A DNA stretch of 64,000 nucleotides from Bacteroidota bacterium (lineage in GTDB: Bacteria > Bacteroidota > Ignavibacteria > Ignavibacteriales > Ignavibacteriaceae): NCBI GenBank assembly GCA_021777835.1, contig JAJYDC010000016.1, forward strand, positions 1 to 64,000, in the 5' to 3' direction. The notes below the pieces were generated by a model. That model was given only the letters and a program-made list of their open reading frames with translations. It was not told the origin of the DNA and did no database searches. Of this stretch, positions 26,580 through 35,868 are shown piece after piece (the first letter of the stretch is position 1; each line of letters starts with the position of its first letter). The position numbers and the translations under genes were made by a program.

Positions 26580-27826
26580 TGAGTTTTGATGATGTTTTAA
26601 TTCTTTTAGTACTTATTATATTAAGCGCCTTTTTCTCAGGTTCTGAGATTGCTTATGTTGTATCAAACAAACTTAAATTAGAGGTAAGAGCAAGAGGGAA
26701 CAAACTCTCTGCTAAAAGTGCGTTATATTATATCCAAAATCCACAAACTTTTTTTTCAACAATTTTAATAGGTAATAGCATTGTTAATATTGCCTTTGCT
26801 TCAATTACGACATTATTTCTGACAACAATATTTGGTCTAGGAGAAGTCTCGGTACTAATAATTTCATCATTTATACTTCTAATTTTCGGCGAGCTAATAC
26901 CAAAATATTTTTCGAGAGAATTATCTGATAGAATAATTTTAATGACAGCATTACCTCTTCGAGTGTTTTCTTTTTTGCTAAGCCCCCTGACTAAGATCAC
27001 TTCTTCTATATCGTTAAGGCTTACACAATCAGAAAAATTCAAAGAAGAAAACATAAATTTGCTTTTCGATAAGGAAGATATTGAATCCTTAGTAAAAGAA
27101 AGCCATGAAGCTGGGGTAGTAAACAAAAAGGAAAGCGATATAATAAATAAAGTCCTTTCGCTCGGTGATCAAAAAGTTTATGAAGCTATGCGTCCCAGAA
27201 CTGAAATAGTCGGAGTTGAAATAGATCAGAATGTTGATGAAGCACTTACTATATTTATTGAATCAGGCTACTCAAAGTTGCCCGTTTATGAAGAAAATTT
27301 AGATAATATAAGAGGCGTCATCTTTGCCTATGATATATTTAAGCTTCCCAACAATATAAAAAGTATGACAAGGGAAATATTGTTTGTGCCCGACACCAAA
27401 AAGAGCATAGATATGCTGAACGAATTTCTTAATAAACATGTATCTATAGCTGCAGTAGTTGATGAGTTCGGTGGAACCGCAGGAATAGTAACTATGGAAG
27501 ATATTATTGAAGAGTTATTCGGAGAGATAAAAGATGAATATGATATAGAAGAAGATATCTGCAAAAAAATCTCCGAGAAAAATTATTTAATTAGCGGCAA
27601 AGTTGAGATCGATTTTATAAATGAAAAATTTCAGCTTGAAATTCCTTATGGTGATTATGAGACAATAGCAGGATATATAACTGCACGTATAGGCAGAATA
27701 CCTATTCAGGGAGAAAATGTAAAAATTGATAATTTTAATATAACAATAATCCGATCTTCACAAATCAAAATTGACTTAGTCAAAGTATTAGTATTAAGCG
27801 AAACTGAATCAAAATCAGCGTTTTGA
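26579..27826 (+). CDS. CNNM/CorC-family transporter (hemolysin family protein)
   Basis: A 415-aa membrane protein. The N-terminal DUF21/CNNM domain (three or four helices, SAFFSGSEIAYVVSNKLKL, FFSTILIGNSIVN) is followed by two CBS domains (MRPRTEIVGVE...YSKLPVYEENLDNIRGV and VVDEFGGTAGIVTMEDIIEELFGEI). A CorC_HlyC domain ends the protein. The family exports Mg2+/Co2+ or other divalent cations; hemolysis is an old annotation. The ATG overlaps the preceding stop, and the TTG one codon upstream is not needed. Confidence 0.9.
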   Translation: MSFDDVLILLVLIILSAFFSGSEIAYVVSNKLKLEVRARGNKLSAKSALYYIQNPQTFFSTILIGNSIVNIAFASITTLFLTTIFGLGEVSVLIISSFILLIFGELIPKYFSRELSDRIILMTALPLRVFSFLLSPLTKITSSISLRLTQSEKFKEENINLLFDKEDIESLVKESHEAGVVNKKESDIINKVLSLGDQKVYEAMRPRTEIVGVEIDQNVDEALTIFIESGYSKLPVYEENLDNIRGVIFAYDIFKLPNNIKSMTREILFVPDTKKSIDMLNEFLNKHVSIAAVVDEFGGTAGIVTMEDIIEELFGEIKDEYDIEEDICKKISEKNYLISGKVEIDFINEKFQLEIPYGDYETIAGYITARIGRIPIQGENVKIDNFNITIIRSSQIKIDLVKVLVLSETESKSAF

Positions 27827-27888
27827 CTATAAAGCCTTTGAGATATATCTAAATATCATCGTCTTCAATTTATACCTTTTATCTTCAT

Positions 27889-27921
27889 TTTGGCACTTAA
27901 GCAAAATAAGCCTTAAATTTG
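27889..27921 (+). promoter_or_regulatory. Bacteroidetes-type promoter for tgt-yajC
   Basis: TTTG at 27889-27892 and TAAATTTG at 27914-27921 are separated by 21 bp, matching the -33/-7 housekeeping promoter of Bacteroidetes (TTTG and TAnnTTTG). The -7 box ends 40 bp before the tgt start codon, a sensible leader length. Seen by eye; no transcription data. Confidence 0.5.
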
Positions 27922-27961
27922 TAAGCTTGAAAAAAGATTCCATATACGGCAGCAGGTAAAT

Positions 27962-29110
27962 TTGCTTAAACTTCACATTTTAGCTAAAGATAAAAATTGT
28001 AAAGCAAGAACAGGCTATTTTGAAACAGCCCACGGCAGAGTTGAGACTCCTATTTTTATGCCTGTTGGAACTCAAGGAACTGTAAAAGCAGTCAATAAGG
28101 ATTATTTAGAAAACGATATAAAAGCACAAATTGTTCTTTCAAATACATATCACCTTTACTTAAGACCAGGAATTAATGTTCTTAATGAAGCAGGTGGTTT
28201 ACATGGATTTATGAATTGGCATAAGCCTATACTTACCGATAGCGGCGGATACCAAGTATTTAGCTTATCCGATTTGCGGAAGCTAAGATTTAATGGAGTT
28301 GAATTTAGATCACATCTTGATGGTTCAAAACATTTTTTCACTCCAGAAAAAGTTATTGATATCCAAAGAAATATTGGCTCGGATATTATGATGGCATTGG
28401 ATGAATGCACTCCTTATCCTTGTGATTACGATTATGCAAAGAATTCAACTCAGCTTACATCAAACTGGGCTTTGCTAAATTTGGAAGCTTTTTCAAAAAC
28501 TTCAGCATTGTATGGAAATGATCAATTCTTATTTGGGATAATTCAAGGAAGCGTATACAAGGATTTACGAGAAAAATCAGCAAAAGATTTACTGGCACTT
28601 GGCTTTGACGGCTATGCAATAGGGGGTCTCGCTGTGGGGGAGCCATCGGAAATAATGTATGATATAATAAATTTCACAACTGATTTAATGCCGGAAGATA
28701 GACCGAGGTATTTAATGGGTGTTGGGAGGCCTGAAAATATACTCGAAGCAATTGAACGTGGAATAGATATGTTTGATTGCGTTATGCCGACACGAAACGC
28801 CAGGAATGCTTATTTATTTACGTCAATAGGCACTCTTTCAATGAGAAACGCACAATATAAAAATGATTTTAATCCTGTAGATATTAACTGTGAATGCTTT
28901 ACGTGCAAAAATTTTTCTCGAGCATATTTAAGACATCTTTTTATTGCAAAAGAGATTCTTGCCCTTGAGCTTAGCAGTATACACAATTTGCACTATTATT
29001 TGAGGCTTGTGCAACAAGCAAGAGAACATATTAAACAAGGTGATTTCCAAAATTGGAAATCGGAAATAATTTCTAAAACAACTATAAACAATAATAAATC
29101 GGAGGATTGA
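27962..29110 (+). CDS. tgt: tRNA-guanine transglycosylase
   Basis: A 382-aa TIM-barrel enzyme that exchanges guanine 34 for preQ1 in tRNAs for Asp, Asn, His and Tyr during queuosine synthesis. LTDSGGYQVFSL holds an active-site aspartate, GGLAVGEP lies in the substrate pocket, and the zinc site C-x-C-x2-C...H is seen in CECFTCKNF...SIHNLHYY. The start is TTG, since no ATG occurs before the conserved VGTQGTVKAV block. AGGT lies a few bases upstream. The stop overlaps the yajC ATG. Confidence 0.95.
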   Translation: MLKLHILAKDKNCKARTGYFETAHGRVETPIFMPVGTQGTVKAVNKDYLENDIKAQIVLSNTYHLYLRPGINVLNEAGGLHGFMNWHKPILTDSGGYQVFSLSDLRKLRFNGVEFRSHLDGSKHFFTPEKVIDIQRNIGSDIMMALDECTPYPCDYDYAKNSTQLTSNWALLNLEAFSKTSALYGNDQFLFGIIQGSVYKDLREKSAKDLLALGFDGYAIGGLAVGEPSEIMYDIINFTTDLMPEDRPRYLMGVGRPENILEAIERGIDMFDCVMPTRNARNAYLFTSIGTLSMRNAQYKNDFNPVDINCECFTCKNFSRAYLRHLFIAKEILALELSSIHNLHYYLRLVQQAREHIKQGDFQNWKSEIISKTTINNNKSED

Positions 29111-29430
29111 TGGAAACTTTATTAGCTATGGCTCCACCAGCAGGCGGCGGTGGAAGCTCTAATTTAATTAGCACTGTGGTCATGTTTGGTGCTATATTCT
29201 TAATTTTTTACTTCATGATTATCAGACCACAGCAAAAAAGAGCAAAAGAAAGAGAAAAATTGCTTTCAAATATACAAAAGGGAGATAAAGTTATTACAAG
29301 CGGCGGATTGCATGGCACAGTTGTATTCATAGATGAAAAAACTGTTTTAATTCAAGTAACAGAAAATGTTAAACTTAAATATGAACGATCTGCTATTGCA
29401 ACAGTTGTTTCTTCAAAAGAAGGCAGCTAG
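29110..29430 (+). CDS. yajC: Preprotein translocase subunit YajC
   Basis: A 106-aa protein with one transmembrane helix (about residues 20-40) followed by the family signature IIRPQQKRAKEREKLL and the cytoplasmic GDKVITSGGLHGTV domain. YajC associates with SecDF at the translocon. A perfect GGAGG at 29101-29105 precedes the ATG at 29110, which overlaps the tgt stop. The tgt-yajC order is widespread, usually with secDF following, but here ribBA comes next. Confidence 0.94.
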   Translation: METLLAMAPPAGGGGSSNLISTVVMFGAIFLIFYFMIIRPQQKRAKEREKLLSNIQKGDKVITSGGLHGTVVFIDEKTVLIQVTENVKLKYERSAIATVVSSKEGS

Positions 29431-29482
29431 TTAAGCTTTAATTATCCAATAATTTTTGAGTAAGAAAAAATTAGGTTAAAAA

Positions 29483-30679
29483 ATGTTTTGTTCTGTTGAA
29501 GAAGCCATTGAAGAAATTAAAAATGGCAAAATTATTATTATTGTTGACGATGAGGATAGAGAAAATGAGGGTGACTTTGTTTGCGCAGCAGAATATGTAA
29601 CACCCGAAATAGTTAATTTTATGACAAAGCATGGCAGAGGAATGCTGTGTGTTGCTGTTAACGGGAAACGATTAGATGAACTTGGACTTCCATTAATGGT
29701 TGACTCAAACTCTGCTTTGCATGGTACTCAGTTTACAGTGACAATAGACGCAATTAAAGGAACTACTACAGGCATTTCTGCGGCAGATAGAGCTTTAACT
29801 ATTAAAAAGATAAATGATGAATCTACTAAGGCTTCGGACTTTGCAAGACCTGGCCATATCTTTCCTTTACGAGCATATGATGAAGGTGTACTGAGACGAG
29901 CAGGGCACACAGAAGCCGCAGTCGATATAAGCCGTCTAGCTAATCTAAAACCTACAGGTGTCCTCTGTGAAATCCTCCATGATAATGGAGAGATGGCAAG
30001 GGTTCCGGAACTAGTGAAGATTGCACATAAATTTAACCTAAAAATTCTTACAGTTAAAGACTTAATTCAGTACCGCCTTAAAAAGGAAAGATTAATTGAG
30101 CGAGTTGCTGATGCGAAACTTCCTACAATATATGGAAACTTTAAGCTGACTCTTTATAAAAGTCTAGTTGACAAGTTGGAACATATTGCTTTGGTTAAGG
30201 GCAAGATTAGTTCTAACCACCCCACATTGGTAAGAATGCATTCTGAATGTCTTACTGGTGATGTGTTCCACTCTTTAAGATGCGATTGTCATGATCAACT
30301 TAACACCGCTCTTGAAATTATATCAAAAGAAGAATCCGGCATTATAGTTTATATGCGACAGGAAGGAAGAGGAATTGGTCTCCTAAACAAAATTAAGGCA
30401 TATAAGCTTCAAGACCTTGGTCGAGATACCGTTGAAGCAAATGAAGAGCTTGGATTTAAGCCGGATTTAAGAGACTACGGTATTGGTGCTCAAATACTTT
30501 TAGACCTCGGAGTAAAAAAAATGAGATTACTTACTAATAATCCTAAAAAGATTATCGGTCTAGAAGGATATGGCTTAGAAGTTGTAGAAAGAGTTCCAAT
30601 TGAAATTACTCCAAATCCAAATAATGAACGCTATCTTAAAACTAAGCGCGATAAGCTCGGGCATCTCATTATGAAATAA
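29483..30679 (+). CDS. ribBA: Bifunctional DHBP synthase / GTP cyclohydrolase II
   Basis: A 398-aa fusion for the two entry reactions of riboflavin synthesis. Residues 1-200 form DHBP synthase ([36 protein letters not shown]), making dihydroxybutanone phosphate from ribulose 5-phosphate. Residues 205-398 form GTP cyclohydrolase II, with the zinc cysteines in [16 protein letters not shown] and the catalytic [10 protein letters not shown]. Both halves look complete. No FMN riboswitch fits in the 52-bp space upstream. Confidence 0.96.
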   Translation: MFCSVEEAIEEIKNGKIIIIVDDEDRENEGDFVCAAEYVTPEIVNFMTKHGRGMLCVAVNGKRLDELGLPLMVDSNSALHGTQFTVTIDAIKGTTTGISAADRALTIKKINDESTKASDFARPGHIFPLRAYDEGVLRRAGHTEAAVDISRLANLKPTGVLCEILHDNGEMARVPELVKIAHKFNLKILTVKDLIQYRLKKERLIERVADAKLPTIYGNFKLTLYKSLVDKLEHIALVKGKISSNHPTLVRMHSECLTGDVFHSLRCDCHDQLNTALEIISKEESGIIVYMRQEGRGIGLLNKIKAYKLQDLGRDTVEANEELGFKPDLRDYGIGAQILLDLGVKKMRLLTNNPKKIIGLEGYGLEVVERVPIEITPNPNNERYLKTKRDKLGHLIMK

Positions 30680-30807
30680 AAAAATTACGGCTTACCTAAT
30701 ACCCCTTATAAGGGATGTTGCTTAATACAAAATATTAAAGAATTATTTTTTTATGATTAGAGCCTAATATTGGCATCTTATTAAAAAAGAGACTAAATTC
30801 AATTGTA

Positions 30808-30822
30808 AAGTTGTCACAACTT
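30808..30822. promoter_or_regulatory. Perfect 15-bp palindrome upstream of the STAS gene
   Basis: AAGTTGT-C-ACAACTT is a perfect inverted repeat (7-bp arms, one-base centre) ending 31 bp before the ATG at 30854. Its place in the leader/promoter zone fits a binding site for a dimeric regulator. No -33/-7 pair is visible next to it, and the regulator is unknown. A second palindrome, CCCTTATAAGGG at 30703-30714, lies after ribBA and may act at its 3' end. Confidence 0.4.
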
Positions 30823-30853
30823 ATAAAACAATTATTATTATTATCTAATAAAT

Positions 30854-31258
30854 ATGGATTTCCTGGTAGAAGAAATAGATGCCCTTGCGGTTTTTACTGT
30901 TAATTTAAAGCATGCTACGTTTTTAGAGTCAAACGCAATTAAAGGTTTGCTCGATAATTATTACAATTCAGGTTTTATACAATATGTTGTTGACTTATCA
31001 CAATGCGAATATATTGATCCTGCATTTCTAAGCAGCTTGATTATCTTTTTAAGAACAATTGTAACTAAAGGTGGAACCATTAGAATAGTTAAGCCTGTAT
31101 TGGGAATAGGCTTAGTATTTTTAAGAAACGATTCAGTTAGAATTTTTGATATGTTTGATTCAAGAGATGATGCTATAAAATCATTTAAGAAAAATCTTAA
31201 AATTACTCTTTTTAATGGATCAAGCTACAATAACGAGAATTTAATAAGCAACATGTAG
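30854..31258 (+). CDS. STAS-domain protein (anti-sigma factor antagonist-like)
   Basis: A 134-aa single-domain STAS protein of the SpoIIAA/RsbV fold, with a short C-terminal extension. The core reads FIQYVVDLSQCEYIDPAFLSSLIIFLRTIVTKGGTIRIV. In classical antagonists the loop after the Asp is DSSGLG, whose second Ser is phosphorylated by an anti-sigma kinase. Here it is DPAFLS, so the phosphoacceptor position is Ala and normal switching is unlikely. No kinase or phosphatase partner lies nearby. It is a solitary gene with a palindrome upstream. Confidence 0.82.
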   Translation: MDFLVEEIDALAVFTVNLKHATFLESNAIKGLLDNYYNSGFIQYVVDLSQCEYIDPAFLSSLIIFLRTIVTKGGTIRIVKPVLGIGLVFLRNDSVRIFDMFDSRDDAIKSFKKNLKITLFNGSSYNNENLISNM

Positions 31259-31359
31259 AAGCTTCCCGTAAGAGCCTATCTTTAAACACTTTTCATTATT
31301 TCAAGTTCAATTTAAGAATTTCAGTATAAATGATTAAATAATAAAGCAAAAAGATTCTA

Positions 31360-31488
31360 CTATTTGTGTTTGCTAATATGAAATCCCTCTTTATCTTCCC
31401 AGCCATTTGGAGCTGACATCATAAGATAAAAAATAAAGGCGATTGAAATTAAGGATAAGATTGCGTAGATTATTAAAAATAAAAACAT
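31360..31488 (-). CDS. Small single-helix membrane protein (42 aa)
   Basis: The coding region is set by a strong GAGGAG seven bases before the ATG at 31488. The open frame continues upstream to 31581 but adds a Cys-rich extension that is unlikely to be translated. The product has one hydrophobic helix (about residues 2-24) and a polar tail, APNGWEDKEGFHISKHK. The size and layout recall small accessory subunits such as CcoS, but no match is claimed. Confidence 0.55.
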   Translation of the reverse strand: MFLFLIIYAILSLISIAFIFYLMMSAPNGWEDKEGFHISKHK

Positions 31489-31727
31489 TATTGCTCCTCT
31501 TTTAGCTAATATTTTTATACAAATATAATGATTAATGTGACACTTCCATAAAAATAATGATAAAATACAGCAAAAAAGCAATTTTCATATTTTTTAACAA
31601 ATACTACTTATTACAAAAATTATTTACATTATATCCCAACGATAAATGGAAATTGAAGAGTGATTATTAATGCTAATAATTTATTTTTCAAAGAGTAATT
31701 TTATCATTAATATTTAAGTTCAACTAG

Positions 31728-31759
31728 GTTGTATTAAGTATTCCCTAAGTTTATATTTG
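31728..31759 (+). promoter_or_regulatory. Bacteroidetes-type promoter for purC operon
   Basis: GTTG (three of four -33 bases) at 31728-31731 and TATATTTG at 31752-31759 are 20 bp apart. The -7 box lies 23 bp before the ATG at 31783. This leaves too little leader for the TTG at 31771 and so supports the ATG as the start. Confidence 0.45.
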
Positions 31760-31782
31760 TTAATAAATATTTGATAGATATT

Positions 31783-32679
31783 ATGAAACCGAAAATTATT
31801 CTCCAGACAGACTTCCCAAAGCTCAAACTAGTTAAAAAAGGAAAGGTAAGAGACATTTATGATGTAGGGCAATATTACTTGATTGTGTCTACAGACAGAC
31901 TTTCAGCATTTGACGTTATTATGTCTCAAGGAATCCCCAATAAAGGGAAAGTGCTTACAAAAATATCTGAATTCTGGTTTGGTTTAACTAAGAATATTAT
32001 CTCAAATCATTTAATTACAACAAGAGTTGCTGAATTCCCATCTCAATGTCATGAGTACTCTGAAGATCTAGAAGGAAGATCTATGCTTGTCAAGAAAGCG
32101 ACGATATTTCCGGTGGAATGTATTGTTCGCGGTTATATCTCAGGATCAGGTTGGAATGATTATCAAAAAACAGGGAAGATCTCCGGTTTTACTCTACCTA
32201 ATGGGTTAGTTGAATCCGAAATACTGCCTCAGCCAATATTTACTCCATCAACCAAAGCTGAGATTGGGGTGCATGATGAAAATATTTCTTCAGCTGAAGC
32301 TGAGAAAATTATAGGTAAAGAAGCGTTCAAAAAAATAGAATCAGCAGCACTTTCAATTTATCAGATTGCTTCGGAACTTGCCTTAACTAAAGGTATTATT
32401 ATTGCGGATACAAAAATGGAATTTGGTCTTTATAATGATGAAATAATTCTAGTTGATGAAGTATTAACTCCGGATTCATCAAGATTTTGGCCATTAAATA
32501 ATTATCAAAAAGGTAGAGCACAAGAAAGCTATGATAAACAATTTGTGAGAGACTATCTATTGTCGATCAATTTTAATAAACAACCCCCGCCGCCCATACT
32601 ACCGGAAGAAATAATTGAAAAAACCGGCGATAAATATTTGGAAGCTCTATATAAGTTGACAGGTGAAAAAATATTGTAA
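31783..32679 (+). CDS. purC: Phosphoribosylaminoimidazole-succinocarboxamide synthase
   Basis: A 298-aa SAICAR synthase. It joins CAIR and aspartate with ATP in purine synthesis. The family blocks are [40 protein letters not shown] and [10 protein letters not shown]...[15 protein letters not shown]. The length is that of the longer SAICAR synthases. It begins the largest co-directional run in the window (to recX at 37561) and ends with a TAATG overlap to the DUF971 gene. purB, the next enzyme, is at 4979. Confidence 0.96.
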   Translation: MKPKIILQTDFPKLKLVKKGKVRDIYDVGQYYLIVSTDRLSAFDVIMSQGIPNKGKVLTKISEFWFGLTKNIISNHLITTRVAEFPSQCHEYSEDLEGRSMLVKKATIFPVECIVRGYISGSGWNDYQKTGKISGFTLPNGLVESEILPQPIFTPSTKAEIGVHDENISSAEAEKIIGKEAFKKIESAALSIYQIASELALTKGIIIADTKMEFGLYNDEIILVDEVLTPDSSRFWPLNNYQKGRAQESYDKQFVRDYLLSINFNKQPPPPILPEEIIEKTGDKYLEALYKLTGEKIL

Positions 32680-32975
32680 TGAAACCTGCTATAATAAAGG
32701 TTCCCTTAAAGAAAAATCTGTATGTGAAATGGGATGATAATAGCGAGACGATTGTTGATTTGAAAAAACTCAGGCGACTTTGTCCTTGTGCTACATGTGC
32801 TGCTTTACGCGATTCACAAAGTAAAACTTTTATACCGATTTTCAGCGAAAATCAGATTACAATATCAAATATTGAGGAAATAGGAAATTATGCAATATCA
32901 ATTTCATGGAAAGACGGCCATAATACCGGAATATATGAGTTCCCTTTTCTTAAAAATCTCTCTGAAATCTTATAA
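32679..32975 (+). CDS. DUF971 (GBBH-like N-terminal) domain protein
   Basis: A 98-aa protein consisting of the gamma-butyrobetaine hydroxylase-like N-terminal domain alone. The core LRRLCPCATCAALRD has the C-P-C-A-x-C arrangement that binds zinc in this family, and WKDGHNTGIYEFPFL is the C-terminal signature. Stand-alone members are often found near Fe-S or Mrp-type genes and have no settled function. Here it is translationally coupled to purC. Confidence 0.88.
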   Translation: MKPAIIKVPLKKNLYVKWDDNSETIVDLKKLRRLCPCATCAALRDSQSKTFIPIFSENQITISNIEEIGNYAISISWKDGHNTGIYEFPFLKNLSEIL

Positions 32976-32990
32976 CCTTCAGTAATAAAA

Positions 32991-33587
32991 ATGATACTTC
33001 CTAATCAGCTAACGATCCTGAGAATTATTCTTACTCCGGTATTTTTATTTTTGTTTTTATCTGACATCCCCTTACTAAAGCAAATATCCTTGGCTGTGTT
33101 TATTATTGCTGCTCTTACAGATTGGTATGATGGTTGGCTGGCTAGGAAATTTAATTATATTACATCTTGGGGAAAATTTTGGGATCCTCTTGCTGATAAA
33201 ATATTAACTTCTGCGGCATTTATAGGATTTGTTATTCTTAGGATTATTCCTTTGTGGATGGTTATCATAGTTTTAACAAGAGATTTTATAGTCACAGGCT
33301 TAAGGGCTTATGCTGATTATAAGGGAAAGAGTTTCCCTACAAGCTTTTATGCTAAATGGAAAACTTTACTTCAAATGACCTTTTTGTACTATCTACTATT
33401 AATGTATGTTGGAAAAAATACCTCTGAAATATATTCAGGTCATGAAAGAATTTTTTCAATTTTAATGAACAATACTGCTATATACTCGTGTATGTTTGTA
33501 ATTACTTTAATTACCTTTCATTCAGGAGCCACTTACCTTTATAACAACAGGCAATTAATAGCAAACTTATTTAAAAATGAAGATTAA
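32991..33587 (+). CDS. pgsA: CDP-diacylglycerol--glycerol-3-phosphate 3-phosphatidyltransferase
   Basis: A 198-aa membrane enzyme that makes phosphatidylglycerol phosphate from CDP-diacylglycerol and glycerol-3-phosphate. The CDP-alcohol phosphotransferase motif D-x2-DG-x2-AR-x8-G-x3-D-x3-D is complete from DWYDGWLAR to GKFWDPLADK (about residues 44-68). Four to six helices are visible. The 3' end overlaps pgpA, which carries out the next reaction, by 11 bp. Confidence 0.95.
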   Translation: MILPNQLTILRIILTPVFLFLFLSDIPLLKQISLAVFIIAALTDWYDGWLARKFNYITSWGKFWDPLADKILTSAAFIGFVILRIIPLWMVIIVLTRDFIVTGLRAYADYKGKSFPTSFYAKWKTLLQMTFLYYLLLMYVGKNTSEIYSGHERIFSILMNNTAIYSCMFVITLITFHSGATYLYNNRQLIANLFKNED

Positions 33588-34035
33588 TTTTGTTGAGAAG
33601 TTATTAGGGTCGGGTTTTTATACAGGGTATATTCCTTTTGCATCCGGTACCTTTGGTAGTTTAGCTGGTCTAATAATATATTTTATCCCAGGTTTTGAAA
33701 AACTTGAAATAATAGTTCCTGCTATAATTATCTTTTTAATTTATGGAATTTACTTAGGAAGTAAATTTGAAAAAGAGTACGGTAAAGATCCTGCAGAATG
33801 CACAATCGATGAAGTAGTGGGAATGTGGATTTCTTTACTTCTTCTTCCTAAAAATATTTATGTCTCAGTTTTTGCATTTTTAGTTTGGAGAGCACTTGAT
33901 ATTATAAAGCCTTCACCTGCAAGGCAGGCAGAAAAATTAAAAGGCGGTTTAGGGATTATGATGGATGATGTTATTGCAGGAATATATTCGACAATATTTG
34001 TCCACATAACCTTAGTAGTTTTGTCCCGAGTATAA
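33577..34035 (+). CDS. pgpA: Phosphatidylglycerophosphatase A
   Basis: A 152-aa PgpA. It dephosphorylates phosphatidylglycerol phosphate to phosphatidylglycerol at the inner membrane. The N-terminal GSGFYTGYIPFASGTFGSL and the acidic metal-binding CTIDEVVGMWISL are characteristic. Three hydrophobic helices follow, and the C-terminus has GGLGIMMDDVIAGIYS. The reading frame overlaps pgsA, so the two successive enzymes are made together. Confidence 0.94.
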   Translation: MKINFVEKLLGSGFYTGYIPFASGTFGSLAGLIIYFIPGFEKLEIIVPAIIIFLIYGIYLGSKFEKEYGKDPAECTIDEVVGMWISLLLLPKNIYVSVFAFLVWRALDIIKPSPARQAEKLKGGLGIMMDDVIAGIYSTIFVHITLVVLSRV

Positions 34036-34057
34036 TGTTTCACAAACAGAGAAGGAA

Positions 34058-35314
34058 ATGAATGCTCATATAGTTACTATTGGAGATGAAATATTAATAG
34101 GTCAGACCTTAAATACTAATGCCGCTTACATAGGCGAACAATTAACCAAAATCCAGATTGATGTTAAAAAATCTTCTGTTGTAGCAGATAGTGAAGAGGC
34201 TATAATGAAAGAATTTAAGTCATGCCTTAGTGTGAATGATATTGTTTTTGTTACAGGTGGGCTAGGTCCAACTCATGATGATATTACTCGAACTTGCATA
34301 GTAAAATTCTTCCATACTCAATTGATAAAGAATAAAGAAGTTTTTGACGATGTAGTGAGCTTTTTGTCTAAACACGGGAGACAAATTACTAAAGTAAATG
34401 AAGATCAGGCTTTAGTGCCCAAAATTGCCGATGTCATTAGGAATGAATTGGGAACAGCGCCCGGTATTTGGATTGAAAAAGATAATAAAATATTTGTTGC
34501 GATGCCTGGTGTGCCATTTGAAATGCATAAAATGATGCAGTCTTTTGTTATTCCAAGATTAAAAGAAAAGTTGGTTAATTTAGATTATTCGATTAAAATT
34601 AGCACTCTTCAAACTACAGGGATTGGTGAATCGGTATTGTTCGAAAAATTAGGAGACTTGACAGAATTATTAAATGGAGGTAAATTAGCATTCCTTCCAA
34701 GCCAGTTTGGGGTTAAATTACGTATAACAGTTAGAGAAAAAACAGAGGAGATGGCTAATAATAAAATGAGCGAGATCGTTCAAAGCATTCGAAGCAAAGC
34801 TGGAAGATACATTTTCTCTAATGAAGATGAACCCCTAGAAGAGGTAGTAGCTCGATTACTTAAAGAAAGAGGACAAACAATAGCTATTGCCGAGTCATGT
34901 ACCGGTGGATATATTTCTAATCTGCTTACAAATATTAGCGGCAGCAGCAGTTACTATGAAAGAGGAATAATTTCATACAGCAATGCTTCAAAAGTTGAAC
35001 TACTTAAAGTTAACGAAGATACGATCTCCCAATATGGAGCTGTTAGCATTGAGGTTGCAAGGCAAATGGCAGAAGGAGTTAAATCAATTAGCGGCACAGA
35101 TATTGGCCTATCTGTCACAGGTATAATGGGGCCTACTGGCGCTTCTGATAATAAACCTATTGGCCTTGTCTATATAGGTATTTGCGACGATAAAGTATGC
35201 ACAGCCAAAAAGTTTAATTTTGGTGATGACCGAATAAGGAATAAGCAAAGAGCATCTCAGGCTGCCTTGGAAATGGTTAGAAGATATATTTTAGGAATTT
35301 CATTTGATGAATAG
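34058..35314 (+). CDS. cinA: CinA-family nicotinamide-nucleotide amidohydrolase
   Basis: A 418-aa two-domain CinA. Residues 1-170 form the MoaB/MogA-like domain (IGDEILIGQTLNTNAAYIG, FVTGGLGPTHDDITR). Residues 255-418 form the PncC amidohydrolase domain (AIAESCTGGYISNLLT, SYSNASK, DIGLSVTGIMGPTGA). The enzyme hydrolyses NMN and ADP-ribose in pyridine-nucleotide recycling. The name comes from co-transcription with recA in competent bacteria, a link kept here with only thpR between. Confidence 0.95.
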   Translation: MNAHIVTIGDEILIGQTLNTNAAYIGEQLTKIQIDVKKSSVVADSEEAIMKEFKSCLSVNDIVFVTGGLGPTHDDITRTCIVKFFHTQLIKNKEVFDDVVSFLSKHGRQITKVNEDQALVPKIADVIRNELGTAPGIWIEKDNKIFVAMPGVPFEMHKMMQSFVIPRLKEKLVNLDYSIKISTLQTTGIGESVLFEKLGDLTELLNGGKLAFLPSQFGVKLRITVREKTEEMANNKMSEIVQSIRSKAGRYIFSNEDEPLEEVVARLLKERGQTIAIAESCTGGYISNLLTNISGSSSYYERGIISYSNASKVELLKVNEDTISQYGAVSIEVARQMAEGVKSISGTDIGLSVTGIMGPTGASDNKPIGLVYIGICDDKVCTAKKFNFGDDRIRNKQRASQAALEMVRRYILGISFDE

Positions 35315-35855
35315 ACTATTTGTTGCTTTAAAAATTCCGGACAATGTAATAGAAGAAATTATTTTTCATAGAAATGCTGCCTTCCCGGGGTACGAGAAAT
35401 TTAAATGGGAGCCGATTGAAAATATCCATATTACTTTAAGATTTATTGGCGAAGTAAAAACTGAAATGATTGAGCCGATAGCCAAAGAGCTGTGCTTCAT
35501 TGAAGAATTTGATAGTTTAATATGTAAGCTAACAAGATTTTCTTTTTTCTATATTAATGACCAACCAAAGGTACTTAACTTAGGAGTACAAACAGATAGA
35601 AAGATTTATGAACTTGTCGAAAAGATTAATAATAGACTTGAAAAATTATTAATTGCACCTGACAAGAAAAGATTTATTCCGCATATAACACTAAAACGAA
35701 TGAAGGGAAATGAAGGAGGATATTTTGTTAATCAATTTACAAGTTATTATCTTCCAAAAATAAATTTTGAAATCTATGAGGCGGCTTTAATAGAAAGCAA
35801 GCTGCTAGCAGTAGCATCCGAATACACAGTAATTAAAAACTATCTTTTAAGATGA
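35307..35855 (+). CDS. thpR: RNA 2',3'-cyclic phosphodiesterase
   Basis: A 182-aa protein of the 2H phosphoesterase superfamily (formerly 2'-5' RNA ligase). The two catalytic H-x-T-x motifs are HITLRFIG (about residue 44) and HITLKRMKG (about 128). The ATG at 35307 overlaps the last 8 bases of cinA; a TTG one codon earlier is the alternative. The family hydrolyses 2',3'-cyclic phosphate ends. A cinA-thpR-recA order recurs in several phyla. Confidence 0.92.
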   Translation: MNRLFVALKIPDNVIEEIIFHRNAAFPGYEKFKWEPIENIHITLRFIGEVKTEMIEPIAKELCFIEEFDSLICKLTRFSFFYINDQPKVLNLGVQTDRKIYELVEKINNRLEKLLIAPDKKRFIPHITLKRMKGNEGGYFVNQFTSYYLPKINFEIYEAALIESKLLAVASEYTVIKNYLLR

Positions 35856-35868
35856 AGGGAAAAAGTAA

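Noticed and set aside
29431-29482. FMN riboswitch before ribBA
   Set aside because: The 52-bp gap is too short and lacks the conserved FMN element sequences.
31360-31581. 73-aa form of the small membrane protein
   Set aside because: The strong GAGGAG ribosome site is internal to it and the extra N-terminal 31 residues look non-coding.
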